Below are positions 11,378-22,039 of a DNA stretch of 64,000 nt, piece after piece. The DNA is taken from NCBI GenBank assembly GCA_029582155.1, contig CM055905.1, positions 10,628,995 through 10,692,994 of the forward strand, in the 5' to 3' direction. A program made the translations under genes and the position numbers. The DNA comes from Panopea generosa. Taxonomy: Eukaryota > Mollusca > Bivalvia > Adapedonta > Hiatellidae. The number at the start of each line of letters is the position of its first letter. Positions within the stretch are counted from its first letter, which is position 1. Under the pieces are notes generated by a model. It had not been told where the DNA came from and ran no database searches. It worked only from the letters and a program-made list of their open reading frames with translations.

Positions 11378-11915
11378 AAGCGACGAATATAATTATATTC
11401 ATTTCATTTTCTATAGCCATTCTTATTAAATTGAATTATAAATCATAAGTGTGTTTTGTCCAATTTAATCTCCTCCCAAAACAGTTACTTTCATTAACAA
11501 TCATTGATTATTATGTATTCACGGTGCACATAAAAATGTCACACGGTGAATCTCCTCCGATTGCATACTTTTACATAATAATGCTCATGGCTTTCTATAA
11601 TTAGACATAGTTTTCAAGGATATTTACCTCTAAAGCAACGGATAACTTGAGTTAATTTGATTATAACAGAATTTATTTCCGTCGATGTATAAATGTGTAA
11701 TATCTCCTATTTGAAGATCATAACAAACAAGGTCAGTAACTCTCGACATTAAACACAGTATAAGAAAAAGACCCAAATTGAAAATAATGTATCATTTTGA
11801 ACGCGTGGATTGGTCCCCGGTCTCATATGACTGAACATAAAAAATTTAATATATACAATTTCACAAAATAAAATCTTTATGAAAATACATTTAACCTGTC
11901 AAAATAACTGATCAA
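11374..11915. other. AT-rich non-coding DNA
   Basis: Nothing recognised. Confidence 0.4.
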
Positions 11916-12034
11916 AAAGGGATTTCCTAACTTGGGCTATGCGCCTAGGTTAGACTAAATATATTTCCCGCTTAAAAGTGCAATAATTTGTGACGTATTA
12001 AATGAGTCACTGGATTTCATTTTGATTTTCATAC

Positions 12035-12408
12035 ACACGGGTGGATCCAGGATTTCAGCTAAGAAGAGGGGAGGGGGTGCAAAACAAAACCTGTACGGGC
12101 AAACACGTTTTCAGTAGAAATATTGTAAATATTACATATGGGAGTTTAGTGGGGTGTCGGCCTACGTCGTGTTAGCATGTGCTGAGTTAATTTACAAATA
12201 AACTGACAGTGGCGTAACTGCCTTTACGCCACAACGCATGGGCTTGCATTTAGCGAATGCATCATTACATCTCCTAGAAATGCACGCAGAACACAGGAAA
12301 TGCATCCTAAAAATCATCCCCAACCCCTAGAACCTGATGGACTTGCACATTATTTTAGGATCAGCTACGCCACTGACTTTTTTAAAAAGTAGATCCGCCA
12401 TTGATGCA
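12035..12408. mobile_element. Possible hAT-like MITE (outer element)
   Basis: The left edge reads GGGTGGATCCAGGATTT (near 12039). The right edge, reverse-complemented, reads CAATGGCGGATCTACTTTTT (near 12402-12383). GGCGGATC-type ends are common among hAT-derived elements. A related but diverged copy of the left part lies at about 56700-56790, sharing a CACG.GTTTTCAGTAGAAATA stretch. Edges are approximate and no clean duplication is seen. Confidence 0.45.
12207..12375. mobile_element. hAT-like MITE nested in the outer element
   Basis: Terminal inverted repeats CAGTGGCGTAACTG (12207-12220) and CAGCTACGCCACTG (12362-12375) match in 13 of 14 positions. The 169-bp body has no coding capacity. Flanks ACTGA and ACTTT agree in only 3 of 5 bases, so the duplication is unproven. 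Confidence 0.6.
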
Positions 12409-12749
12409 TGTTTTACACGTAGTAGATATTGTTTCATCTTAAAAAGAGTCCGAATGACGTCAAACAGCAGTTAAGTGCTGTCTATTTCTAGAATGGGGAT
12501 TTCGTTTAATGTTTACCACTTTACTCTAACTATCGATTTTATCACGTTTTGGCGGATTTGCCATATCATGCCAGACTTTTCTAGCGTGTTTTCTTGGTAT
12601 GCTCCCTTTAAACATAAATTTCCGACCTCATACAAATAAAATTATATTGAAATTTTCCAAAAGTAAATTTATTTACTGCTAAAAGATTATTTGATCCTGG
12701 GCTGCGTTCAGCACCGTTAAAAAAGCAAACGCGTTTTTACTGCCTGGTA

Positions 12750-12786
12750 CCCACCCCCCCCCCCCCCCACCCCACCACCACCACCG
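12750..12786. repeat. Poly-C / CCA tract
   Basis: A C homopolymer of about 16 runs into CCACCACC repeats. Confidence 0.95.
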
Positions 12787-13107
12787 TTTGACCGAGCTGT
12801 ACGTAGCCCTGGTTCAGTTGAGATATAAGGCCGTTCTTAAAACTGTTTGTCGTACTCCTACCCTACCCACTCAGATTGCAACTACCCAAACTATTTTTAT
12901 TGAATGTCAAAGCGATTATTTTTTCATGATTTCCGTCCATTTTCTTTCTTCAGAAGGACACAATAAAACCCAAAAGATGAACAAAAAGTAGCTACCTACC
13001 CACATGACAAATACTGGAGCGGAGCACAACAAACAAACACTTTTTTATTCGATGAATCGTGTTCTCATAATATACGACTTTGGTTGAAACAATCGCCCTG
13101 AATAATA
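12787..13107. other. Non-coding DNA
   Basis: A 67-residue open frame starts at 12788 within the C-rich flank. It has no recognisable family, and nothing supports it as a gene. Confidence 0.35.
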
Positions 13108-13255
13108 CTGGAGTCTTCCGTGGCCGAGAGGTCAAAGGTCGTTAATGATCACTTATCTCTAACCACTGTGGTCGTGGGTAAGAGTTCTGCTTGGTCCAAA
13201 ATCTTCTGAATGCCAGCGAGAAAGTTTGCCAGTTACTTGAGGAAGGGGCCATGCT
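13108..13255 (+). repeat. SINE, group 4 (tRNA head plus central block)
   Basis: The head reads TCTTCCGTGGCCGAGAGGTC with a B-box remnant at TGGTCGTGGGTAAGAGTTC. It is followed by GAGAAAGTTTGCCAGTTACT, the middle block of this group that also appears at 46390-46612 and 19680-19890. The 3' part is replaced by the CTGT tract. Confidence 0.65.
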
Positions 13256-13256
13256 C

Positions 13257-13320
<64 letters not shown>

Positions 13321-13335
13321 GGCTGGCTGGCTGAA
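13257..13335. repeat. (CTGT)n then (GGCT)n microsatellite
   Basis: About 16 CTGT units end in three GGCT units, sitting at the 3' edge of a SINE fragment. Confidence 0.97.
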
Positions 13336-13495
13336 CTAATCGGAATGCGTGTAGACTATTTTCTTACGCAGTCTATATAGATACATTGTATTTCCGCAAA
13401 TCAGTAAAAAGCAAATAAGTTGATGGATGCTTGAATAGTTATGTTTCTATGTATAGCCATATATCCGTATATATGTTCAAATACGAAGAATTGCC

Positions 13496-13533
13496 TGCTT
13501 GCCTGCCTGCCTGCCTGCCTGCCTGCCTGCCGC
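13496..13533. repeat. (TGCC)n microsatellite
   Basis: About nine units of TGCC. Confidence 0.95.
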
Positions 13534-13561
13534 ATGCCTGTCTGCCCATTTTTTTTATTCA

Positions 13562-13665
13562 AGTCGGCCGTCTAGCTCAGCTGGTAACGTGTCTGACTGT
13601 CAATCCAGGGGTCGTGAGATCAACTCTCCGCCCGGCCACGTTATATTTGATGATTGGCCATGAAC
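13562..13665 (+). repeat. SINE head, group 1
   Basis: The segment reads GTCTAGCTCAGCTGGTAACG, then CTATCAATCCAG-type loop sequence (here CTGTCAATCCAG), then GGGGTCGTGAGATCAACTCTC. It matches the head of the full-length copy at 20805. Only the head and about 20 bp of body remain. Confidence 0.75.
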
Positions 13666-13899
13666 TTTGAACTTTGTTCATTGGCCATGAATTGCCTCTT
13701 TCTGAATAATTATGTGGAACAGTAGTCAATGAATTACAGAGATAATGTGTTCTATTTCTAGTTAACCGCCCTTTAGTACCTGACCGCCGTTATATATCCT
13801 GTTGAAAAAACAACATTTGTTTGTTTCGCTCCTCGATTCGTACCAAGAAGGATAACTTGTAATAAACTTTTATGCTCTTTAAATTCGATTATATACCTT

Positions 13900-14240
13900 T
13901 ATTTGGTGTTTAGTTGTTTACAAAGCGGATATTGGCCGATATATAAGATGTATTCAGGAATTGAGGATGTCAAACAATGTTATGAATAACTTAGTAGTGA
14001 AATATCACGTCGTAACTGGTACAAACAATGCGTACTTGATACCGACAGTGTAAAAGAAAATATTAAAAAAAATGTATTTAGATAACGTCTTATATCTAAT
14101 TTAATTGACTCTAACATTATTGATTAGTTGTCTATTACCTACGTGTCATGTGTTGCATTTATTATTTGAATTTGTATGTAATGAGAAACATTATATGTTT
14201 AAATAACTGAATAAAATTATTTGAATCTTGAATCTCGTAA
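13900..14240 (+). repeat. Possible 3' tail of a non-LTR element
   Basis: The block ends in AATAAAATTATTTGAATCTTGAATC, here cited as AATAAAATTATTTGAA plus TCTTGAATC. Such short direct repeats form the 3' tails of some LINE families. No reverse-transcriptase motif is visible, so this is only suggestive. Confidence 0.25.
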
Positions 14241-14788
14241 GTGTAATTTCGTGGACATAAAAGAACCCGTATGTACTTGGTCCAGCTGTACTTGGGTCAT
14301 TTCGTGACAATATGCGAACCAGTCCCACATGGAACTAGGAATAAACAACAGATTAAGTGCTATTAAAACATTGCATTTGAATTATGCGAATAAACATGCC
14401 AGACCCGTCTTGTTTGTTTTTCCATTTATTTACATCGCCATCCTATATCCAAAGTACATGATGGTCGATAAAGTGGTTGTGGTAGTTTCACAAATAAAGT
14501 CAAGAAGAAAATCGGAAAAAACGATTATGTAGTTATTTCATTTTCTCAATTTTGTTTTTCGACTATTAAGTTGCATGCGGATATTATACTAAATGCGTCA
14601 GTGTGTTACGTGTTAATCGTGCATCTACAGCCATTATACATATATAAATAGATAGTTTGTACAATGGTATAGCATCTCGTCAGCTTTATATAAAACCTTC
14701 AGCTTATACACGCATAGAATACCATTGTTTTAAACTAATTTATTTTACTTCAAGAAGTACAAGAAGTAGAGAAAAGCATGTTACTTGG
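14236..14788. other. AT-rich non-coding DNA
   Basis: A 67-residue frame at 14329 has no recognisable motif and is not supported as a gene. Confidence 0.35.
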
Positions 14789-14832
14789 ACCCCCCCCCCC
14801 CCCCTACACACACACACACACACACACACACC
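14789..14832. repeat. Poly-C followed by (CA)n
   Basis: About 15 C run directly into a CA tract. It is one of several such composites in the window, at 23245, 32804 and 42993, and inverted at 31360. Confidence 0.96.
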
Positions 14833-15369
14833 TACCTGTATCCTTTTCTAGCAGACATATACAACAAGACAAATTGAATTTACTTGGAATTTGTATTTCA
14901 TACCAGTAACAACTGAGGTATGCCCTTTCCAAAGTAGAACAAAAATAAAGGGCCTACATGCATATTGGGGTATGTTTAATTTCATATGGTAAACAAGTTT
15001 CAGAAATTGTGTCAGTAATTGTCGTGTGTCCTAGTGTGGTTTTACTTCTGTATGTTTTCCCAGAAAGGTAGTCAATAGTAGGAAGTTTTATTGTGTGACA
15101 CACATTTTATGTTTATAAGTTGGTTATCTACTAATATCTTCCCGTAAACATAAAAAATGTTGACACAATGAGATACGCTATTTTTAGGCTCTAATGTGAT
15201 TACGCTTGTTTTTGTTTCGTTTTTGTAATCAACAGTGTGTTTTGTAATATTCTTATTTCGTTTTGTAAACGACGGCTTGTATAATTCGCTAAGCCTTCTA
15301 AGACCTTGAGACCAAGTATCATAGCTTTTTCTCTCTTCTCTATATCTCTTTGATTTGCGTTTTTTTTCC
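14833..15369. other. Non-coding DNA
   Basis: Nothing recognised. Confidence 0.4.
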
Positions 15370-15572
15370 GCAGCGTTGGTCTAGTGGTGGAGCGTCGGCC
15401 TCGCATGCGGAATACGGTTGGTTCGATCCCGAGCCGGATCATACCAATGACTTTAAAAATGTCACTAAAAGTCTCCTTGCATCATACCATGTACGTGTCT
15501 GCGGCATGCTACTCCAGTGTGGCTGCGCCTCAAAGAGACACCGAACAATTGTTTAATGCGACGCTTAATACC

Positions 15573-15659
<87 letters not shown>

Positions 15660-15663
15660 TCAT
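15370..15663 (+). repeat. SINE, group 2 (Ala-CGC-like head), (CAA)n tail
   Basis: The head reads GTTGGTCTAGTGGTGGAGCG with loop CTCGCAT flanked by pairing arms, which is anticodon CGC of an alanine-type tRNA, and a B box GGTTCGATCCC. The body contains TGCGGCATGCTACTCCAGTG and ends GCGACGCTTAATACC before about 29 CAA units (15573-15659). The copy at 22040 shares head, body and tail but lacks the CAA expansion. Long Gln- and Thr-repeat frames across this point are artefacts. Confidence 0.88.
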
Positions 15664-15698
15664 CATTATTTTAGATTTAAAATTAACGTACTGATATA

Positions 15699-16063
15699 CA
15701 GGGGCGTTGCTGGCTTAAATTGAATGTGTAGGCACAGGCAGTGTAGGGGAGATATGGGGTATGTTCCTGCATATGTTTTAGAATATGAACACTTGAAATG
15801 GCGAGTTCTGGTGCATTTCAAGGCATATTTACAGCTATTACTCATGGGTTATGATGATTGAGCAATGTACGTTCACATGCAAAACTACAAAGAAACTTAT
15901 CTTACAGCAGTATCAAACAATAAACACAACTTCTCGCATCATTTTTACCCCATAGGCCTATCCCCCAATCACATTTCATTGCATTTTTGGCGATTTTATT
16001 TTTCATTTTTCGGAGAAAGGTGTATGCACGGGCCTAAACAGCCTTAAGGCAGATACGCCCCTG
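15699..16063. mobile_element. hAT-like MITE, 5-bp duplication ATATA
   Basis: The left end is CAGGGGCGTTGCTGGCTTAA. The right end, reverse-complemented, is CAGGGGCGTATCTGCCTTAA. Both sides carry ATATA (15694-15698 and 16064-16068), though AT-rich flanks make this weaker evidence than at the other two copies. The 365-bp body has one 60-residue frame without family resemblance. Confidence 0.78.
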
Positions 16064-16227
16064 ATATATTTGTATAACTTATTCAAGAGTTTTTGTCTTA
16101 GAACGTAGCCATTGAAATGATTGTAGGGACTGATGTTCACCTTAGCATGGGTAGGTTATGACTGTTTTGTTCTTTTCTTTGTTTCTGGATGGGATTTAAC
16201 GCGATTTCAAAACATTATTATTTATAT

Positions 16228-16415
16228 GACATGTCTAGTTTTGTTGGTGAAAGAAATAATTAGAATCAATCTGAGTAGAACAATGATCGTTCTTCTGTAA
16301 GTAGCTGATACATTTTCTGACACTATTTATTTTGACCGAGCTAGGCTTGAACCCACGACCTCAGCGGTGAGATGTTTGTGGAGGCAGGTCCACTCGGCCA
16401 CGGAGGTCGCTCTGT
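16228..16415 (-). repeat. SINE, group 4
   Basis: On the minus strand the head reads GCGACCTCCGTGGCCGAGTG and the B box GTCGTGGGTTCAAGCC, followed by a middle block with CAGCTACTTACAGAAG and a tail near GCGTTAAATCCCATCC at 16187-16203. It shares this plan with the copies at 19680, 46390 and 13108. Confidence 0.8.
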
Positions 16416-17564
16416 TTGGTTCTTATTCATTTGCAAGAGCGATGGACCATAACTATTTTTGGTAGACCTGTAGCTTACTCACATGTGATTGCCAATAGGC
16501 ATATTTTGTAAATACACTATTTACACTGCTTTCGTAATATTGTCAGTGTAATGTTATAAATACGCAATAAATATGTTGTGAAATAAGACAATCCTTATCA
16601 ATAATTATAAATAGTTAATGAAACATCTAAGACCATTTAATATGTTCATTCACACGTCTATCAAAATCTTAGCTTAATATAGAGTTTTATTCGTATTAAA
16701 ATGCCATGTTTAAAACATTACAAATTGTTTTGAAATTTAATACGTTCCTTGTCGCTGACGTATTGTTGACTTGTCCCAAATGTTGGCGCGTCGCCACCTT
16801 TGTATAGGTCTACCCTACTTACCCACTTTGATAAGCTGTCGAATTATACCCACAATATTTAAAAATATTTAAAAACGTACCACGTCATCAACCGTAGGCG
16901 TGTTGTAGAATGTAAAATATCCGTTTACAGTTGAATCATAATATTAATATATTATCATAAAATCACGAATTATAGGACAGTAGTCATAATGGTCATGGGT
17001 CAAATTAAATGTAGTCATGGGTCAACTTAAATGATACCATACTTCGTGTATACTCTACTTAATAGTATATGTGCACGGTTGAATGACATTTGTGTCAGTG
17101 TTGATCTACTCCGGGGTGACTAACTCTAATATTATAGGTTGGGTGGTTTTTTTTCACACCTTCTGAGAGTACGTGCGGGGATGGTTTATCATTTTGGAAG
17201 GTTATTCACCTATTAATTATATATCCTATTTAACATAACTACCGTTTGTTATTACTTGTTTGAACTTATTTATTTTGCATCGATTGCAAACAAGCTCCTA
17301 CCACAAATCACGCCGGAAGTCTTTTTGGGTAAAACTAGAAGTAAGCATGTAGTCTCCGGATAGTATACCGGTCAATTGTAACCCCTGACCTCCGCAGTCC
17401 AGGGAATTGCGGGAACTTTGACTTTTCTTTTTGCAGAGCCCAGGTAAAGTTCATGGACAAATGAGAGTGTTGTCGCAAAACAAAGTTCAATGGCAGATAT
17501 TACCAGGCCAGTTTAGGGAAGGAGGCATTGCTGTTCTCTATTTTTGTCATGAAGTTAAACTCCC
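16416..17564. other. AT-rich non-coding DNA with one SINE scrap
   Basis: No gene is recognised. At 17255-17300 a minus-strand scrap (GAGCTTGTTTGCAATCGATG) resembles the 3' half of group 3 SINEs. A short tandem phrase, AGTCATGGGTCAA, occurs twice at 16991-17030. Confidence 0.4.
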
Positions 17565-18059
17565 GCATTTCTGGACAGCAGTGTGAGACTGCATAGAGCT
17601 CCAGACGCATAGAGCCCTTTGCGTCTTAACGCATAGAGCTCGGCCGTGGAGCCCTACGCATTAAATCTCGACGTATAGAGAGAGGGAGAGCTCCTCTATG
17701 CGTCAAATATACTGCTCACCAACATTAAAACGGGTCTGACATTTTGACGTATAGAGCTCCCGAATTAAAAATGATAGTTATACTGATTGTCACGTTATTT
17801 GCTAGACCCTAAACGCCATTAATTTTTATAATTATGCAGTGTCTAAATAAAATAAATAACTGAAAGAAGAATTCATTAATTTTTATAAATTAAATTATTC
17901 ATTTATACATTATAGTTGCATTGTTTAAACATTGAAAGAGGTGCTGTTTTGAAGTTCATCCTACATAAAGATAACATTTTATTTTGTATAATTATGTACA
18001 GAATTTAGTCACTGTTAATGAGAAAATAATGATGAATATAGTGTTGATAATTGTGATAC

Positions 18060-18106
<47 letters not shown>

Positions 18107-18107
18107 T
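18060..18107. repeat. (GAT)n microsatellite
   Basis: About 15 uninterrupted GAT units; the poly-Met frame across it is an artefact. Confidence 0.97.
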
Positions 18108-18167
18108 TGTTGGTGAAGACAATGATGGAGATAATAACAGTAATGATGACTGTTATCGTTGTTGTTG

Positions 18168-18335
18168 TGGAATTGATTGATTGATTTTTGATTGAATATT
18201 AAGCATCATTTTTATGCCATTGACGGCTAACAGACGATCAGTTTACCTAACCACTGTTTCCTGGGATTAATCAGTACTCGAGCACACCCCATCTCCGCAA
18301 GTAACTGATAACTTTCACATTTGAATCAGTGGTGA
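18168..18335 (-). repeat. SINE, group 1, lacking the head
   Basis: It begins with a (ATTG)n tail and runs through CGATCAGTTTACCTAACCAC and CAGTACTCGAGCACACCCCA to CAGTGGTGAGAG. These are the 3' and middle parts of the 20805 copy reversed. The tRNA-like head is absent, so the copy is 5' truncated. Confidence 0.88.
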
Positions 18336-18516
18336 GAGTGTTGTTGTGGAAGAAGTGGTAGATGTTGCACTAGTTCTCTGAATAGTCTTAATTAATATTG
18401 AAGTTGATATATCCAAATAAAAACCTCTATGCGGGATTATGGGGCATATTGCGGTTTTATGATCGACGCTCTCTGCGTCAGGAGCTCTATGCGGTCACAC
18501 ACAGCAGCACTGTGCG

Positions 18517-18850
18517 GACGCAATCGTGAAACATCGGGTATTTCCGTATCATCCGTATAATACACGAGTGTGCAAAGTGTGCTGCTAAAGGACACCATAC
18601 ACTGACGTAAAAGTTTATGCCAAAATGGGCTTATCGACAAAACATTAATTAAAGGCTGATGGCGTTGTCCTGGATACACCAGTGAGGAGTGGCAAACAAC
18701 TATTGTTTGCTGCATCTGACATTTAATAGCGCGTGATATTTTATATTACAGACGTTAATTAACTTAAGAGATGCTAATTAAGCAACATCTTTCGATCGAT
18801 CGGTGTTTTGTTTGAAACTGTTAAAAGTCTAACGGTATTTATGATATTGT
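18517..18850. other. Non-coding DNA
   Basis: A 92-residue minus-strand frame (18437-18715) spans the end of the inverted-repeat element and has no recognised domain. Confidence 0.4.
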
Positions 18851-19350
18851 AGCCATGGCAATATGCTCCATGTATATCTGCGACAACTTATCCATGGCAA
18901 TATGCTCCATGTATATCTGCGACAACTTATCCAGGCAATATGTTCCATGAATATCTGCGACAACTTATCCATGACAATATGCTCCATGTATATCTGCGAC
19001 AACTTATCCATGACAATATGCTCCATGTATATCTGCGACAACTTATCCATGGCAATATGCTCCATGTATATCTGCGACAACTTATCCATGGCAATATGCT
19101 TCTGCGACAACTTATCCATGGCAATATGCTCCATGTATATCTGCGACAACTTATCCATGGCAATATGCTCCATGTATTTCTGCGACAACTTATCCATGAC
19201 AATATGCTCCATGTATATCGGAGACAACTTATCCATGGCAATATGCTCCATGTATTTCTGCGACAACTTATCCATGACAATATGCTCCATGTATATCTGA
19301 GACAACGTATCCATGACAATATGATCCATGTATACCTGAGACAACTTGAC
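18851..19350. repeat. 39-bp minisatellite (~13 copies)
   Basis: The unit is CATGGCAATATGCTCCATG plus TATATCTGCGACAACTTATC. Because 39 is a multiple of 3, four long frames stay open across it (up to 177 residues on the minus strand). They are the translated unit, with no initiation context or flanking coding sequence. One copy near 19100 lacks 15 bp. Copies are very similar, so the array is young. Confidence 0.97.
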
Positions 19351-19443
19351 ATGCTTAACCATTGATTATTATATTGCCATACCAATTAGCCTGATAAAAT
19401 AAGGTGTGAATTGACAGCTGATATCCGAGTTGCTGTCCATGGA

Positions 19444-19679
19444 GACGCAAGGTAAAACTCTTTAAAAGGCTCCATAGCGACGTGCAATATATCGCACTAC
19501 CATACCAATGTATTACTCACTGTGGAATCAGGATAATGTAGCCATGGCCAGTGGCACCATGAAAATGAAACCATGACATACATGTAACCAAGAGAATGTA
19601 TTCATAGAAATGATGCCACGACACTGTGGAGGACCATGGCAGTGTATTAACTATGAGCATGTAATCATGGAGACTATTT
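19444..19679. other. Degenerate CCATGG-rich repeats and a shared repeat scrap
   Basis: AAAGGCTCC.TAG...GTGCAATAT.CGCACTA at 19463-19500 recurs near 60388-60425. After it come loosely repeated CCATGG/AACCATG phrases reminiscent of the minisatellites near 1-2.5 kb. Confidence 0.45.
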
Positions 19680-19890
19680 TTATGGGATTCAAGGCCATTT
19701 TCAACACAATTCAGGTAGACTAGTTTTATTACCGGAAGAAGACCTCAGCATGGATCTGAGTAGAACCTACCGTCTATCCGCAAATAACTGGCAAAATTTC
19801 TCACATAAAGATTTTGGAGCGAACGAGACTCGAACCTACGACCTTAGCGGTGAGAGGTAAGTGATCGTGAAACGGCAACGTAGATCTTAC
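19680..19890 (-). repeat. SINE, group 4
   Basis: Minus strand: B box AAGGTCGTAGGTTCGAGTC, then a middle block with GCCAGTTATTTGCGGATAG and GGTTCTACTCAGATCC, and a tail with GTTGAAAATGGCCTTGAATC. It is closely parallel to 46390-46612. Confidence 0.82.
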
Positions 19891-20010
19891 CACCCCCACC
19901 TCACCCCCTACCACCACCTCGGCGAATGAAATAGTTAATGGAAATACCCATGTACGTACAAACAAGCATAGTTTATACACTATGCATGTATATCTAAATG
20001 CTTTATAAGC

Positions 20011-20180
20011 ATGTGCGGATCTAGGAATTTTATCCGGGGGATGTGGAGGTCGGGGAGTCTATGTATTACAGTGTGTTCCAAGTAAGTCAGTCTGAAAATT
20101 ATACCGTTTTAAAATATGACAGAACCTAACTGGGGTGAGAAGCCTTGTCACCCGCTCCCCATTTGGATCTACCGATACTT
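20011..20180. mobile_element. Possible hAT-like MITE
   Basis: The left edge is TGTGCGGATCTAGGAATTTT; the right edge, reverse-complemented, gives GGTAGATCCAAATGGGG (about 20157-20173). The body is about 160 bp and GC-rich toward the ends. The outer terminal bases and the duplication are not clear. Confidence 0.45.
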
Positions 20181-20790
20181 CAGTTTCCATGTGTGTTGCC
20201 AAATATTTACAGTCCTGTATCAGCGGCGTGACTAGCAAGTGTCAACATTTTGTAATATTACAGTAGTGTTTTTTTTTTAAATATTTATCGGAAACACGTG
20301 ACTGTTACAGAATCTAACTATAATGCTGACGCTCTGCTGTACATGGGTTCTCCGGGACAACGTGTATACGTCTACATTTTGTGGGTTGAGTCACGACTAC
20401 GCCCTAAATGTGTAAATGCTAGTGTTTGTGAAACCGGGACAAAGGCACGTACTGTTTGGTAGAAAATATAATACATATTGGCATCTGAGTATAGGTTAGT
20501 CACGTGGCATTTTCGAACTGACTTAGATGTTGATATACTTTCTCGTTCCTTGAGCGATTTTATTAAGTAAGTAAAGTAGGGCAACGATTAATAACGGTCA
20601 TGGCACTTCTATGAGAAACTGAATTTTCTATACTGAAATATTTGAGCAATTTTAATGGCTGAGAACGTATGTCAACATCTAAATAGAAATATAATGCAGT
20701 GTTACTAGATTACAACCGGTGTTTATTAAAAATATATACCAAACTTTGGGATAGGGAGTCTTTTTTTTTCTGGTTCACATCTAGTAGTTA
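20176..20790. other. Non-coding DNA
   Basis: A hAT-like end sequence (CAGCGGCGTGACTAGC, 20220) is seen without a partner. Nothing else is recognised. Confidence 0.4.
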
Positions 20791-20804
20791 TTTTATTCAC
20801 TGGA

Positions 20805-21073
20805 GCCAGGCCCGATTAGCTCAGTCGGTTATGCGTCGGACTATCAATCCAGGGGTCGTGAGTTCGAATCTCCCGCTCGGCAACAGTCTCCCTGATGATT
20901 GATATATGACATTGTGTCTCATTATCATTCGTCTCCCACCGCTGATTCAAGTGGGAAAGTTATCAGTTACTTGCGGAGATTGGGTGTGCTCGAGTACTGG
21001 TTAATCCCAGGAAACAGTGGTTAGGTTAACTGATCGTCTGTTAGTCCTCGATGGCATAAAAATTACGGCTAAA

Positions 21074-21105
<32 letters not shown>

Positions 21106-21107
21106 AT
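20805..21107 (+). repeat. Full-length SINE, group 1, with target duplication
   Basis: This is the reference copy for the group. The tRNA-like head CCCGATTAGCTCAGTCGG has an anticodon-like loop CTATCAA (ATC) between pairing arms, and a B box GAGTTCGAATCTC. The body contains GGGAAAGTTATCAGTTACTT and the central block AGTACTGGTTAATCCCAGGA. The tail is (CAAT)n. The 10-bp duplication ATTCACTGGA flanks it exactly (20795-20804 and 21108-21117), proving target-primed insertion. Confidence 0.95.
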
Positions 21108-21117
21108 ATTCACTGGA

Positions 21118-21720
21118 CTAGTTTAGAATCAAATAAGTTTATTAAAAAATAGAAATTACGTTTTTGAGGAATATAACTAAATGTGTCGCCGTTTGGATTT
21201 TAATACAAACTTTTTTCTGGGTTTTGACATCGTCGGAGTTTACGTATGACTGAGTCCGTTAAACACGAGGGTTCCGACGGTTGAGATCATGGATACGTGT
21301 CAATGCGTTTATTATTGCACAATCGTCGATAGCAAGATTGTGTATTGAACCGTTTATTGTAACGTCATGAATTACATATAACCATAACTTTTTTGACACT
21401 ATTTAGCGTTTGAGCTACTTCTTTTATTAAAACTCTTTTTTCAATCTAACCAATTATGATTTCGGTTTAATCACGTGGGTAATGAACGATCACGTGATTC
21501 TTCGGCTCGAGAAGCCCTTCATTTTTATTCTATTTATAGATTAAAGTCACTAATTCCATGTATGAGATCAAAAAGTAGGATTTCTAGGGGGAAAAACTAG
21601 TACGTATAGTAGTTGGGCCATTTGCATACCTATTACGTACTAGTATATGTCTGTTACCTGAAAACGAGATGGGTTTAAACTTTTTGTGACGGTCAGCAGT
21701 CTGTTCATTCTTTTTTTTGA
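21118..21720. other. AT-rich non-coding DNA
   Basis: Nothing recognised. Confidence 0.4.
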
Positions 21721-21721
21721 A

Positions 21722-21805
21722 TGGGGTTTTAACGCCGGTTTGAAAAGTCAAAACAACGAAACTACGATCATGGCTACGATGGTGTTTCGTTGTTTCGACT
21801 TTGCT
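21722..21805. repeat. Near-perfect hairpin beside a group 4 SINE tail
   Basis: Arms at 21744-21762 and 21784-21802 pair over 19 bp with one mismatch, around a 21-nt loop. The preceding GGGGTTTTAACGCCGGTTT is the reversed 3' tail of group 4 SINEs. The hairpin is either an inverted duplication at an element's edge or a stand-alone palindrome. Confidence 0.8.
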
Positions 21806-22039
21806 TAAAATAATAAATATGTCGCGATGGCCCCAATATGAAACCGTACTTTTATGTTCTTGTACTTGCATAAGGAATACCATACTTTTGTTGAAGTTTC
21901 ATGTCTGTTTTATAAACACTGGTGATGCGGATATATATTAGTTTTGTAAGTATAAAGAAAAAACATATACTAGTATAATATTGTCCATGCAAACTGCCTT
22001 TTAACACTTTTCCTTTATTGGGTATTTGCTTTGCTTAAT

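Larger units (their letters stand above)
11916..12640 (+). repeat. Dispersed repeat, split by nested insertions
   Basis: Segment A (11916-11962) matches 23018-23062 almost base for base, including AACTTGGGC and GCCTAGGTT, which can pair as a 9-bp stem. Segment B (about 12540-12625) matches 23069-23215 in the same order. Here A and B are about 580 bp apart; at 23 kb they are adjacent. The intervening sequence includes two hAT-like MITE candidates, consistent with insertion into an older element. Confidence 0.7.
17565..18516. mobile_element. Long inverted-repeat DNA element, unclassified
   Basis: The left end around 17591-17616 (GCATAGAGCTCCAGACGCAT) is matched in inverted orientation at 18468-18492 (GCGTCAGGAGCTCTATGC). 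The inverted match continues outward on both sides for about 25 bp, so the repeats are about 50 bp each. Inside the left end, the phrase CGCATAGAGCTC or its complement recurs at least four times (17600-17755), giving a foldback-like subterminal structure. The interior carries a GAT microsatellite and a group 1 SINE that inserted later. No transposase and no clear target duplication were seen. Confidence 0.65.

Noticed and set aside
15384-15723. Poly-Thr and poly-Gln proteins
   Set aside because: The CAA tail of a group 2 SINE.
17565-17760. A restriction-site-rich regulatory cluster (many GAGCTC sites)
   Set aside because: The sites are explained by subterminal repeats of an inverted-repeat element.
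18829-19385. Four long frames (141-177 residues), Met/Ser/Leu-rich repeats
   Set aside because: Product of a 39-bp minisatellite read in different frames and strands.
20811-20883. Candidate functional tRNA gene
   Set aside because: It is followed by a conserved SINE body and CAAT tail, is flanked by a target duplication, and has many sister copies; so it is a SINE head.
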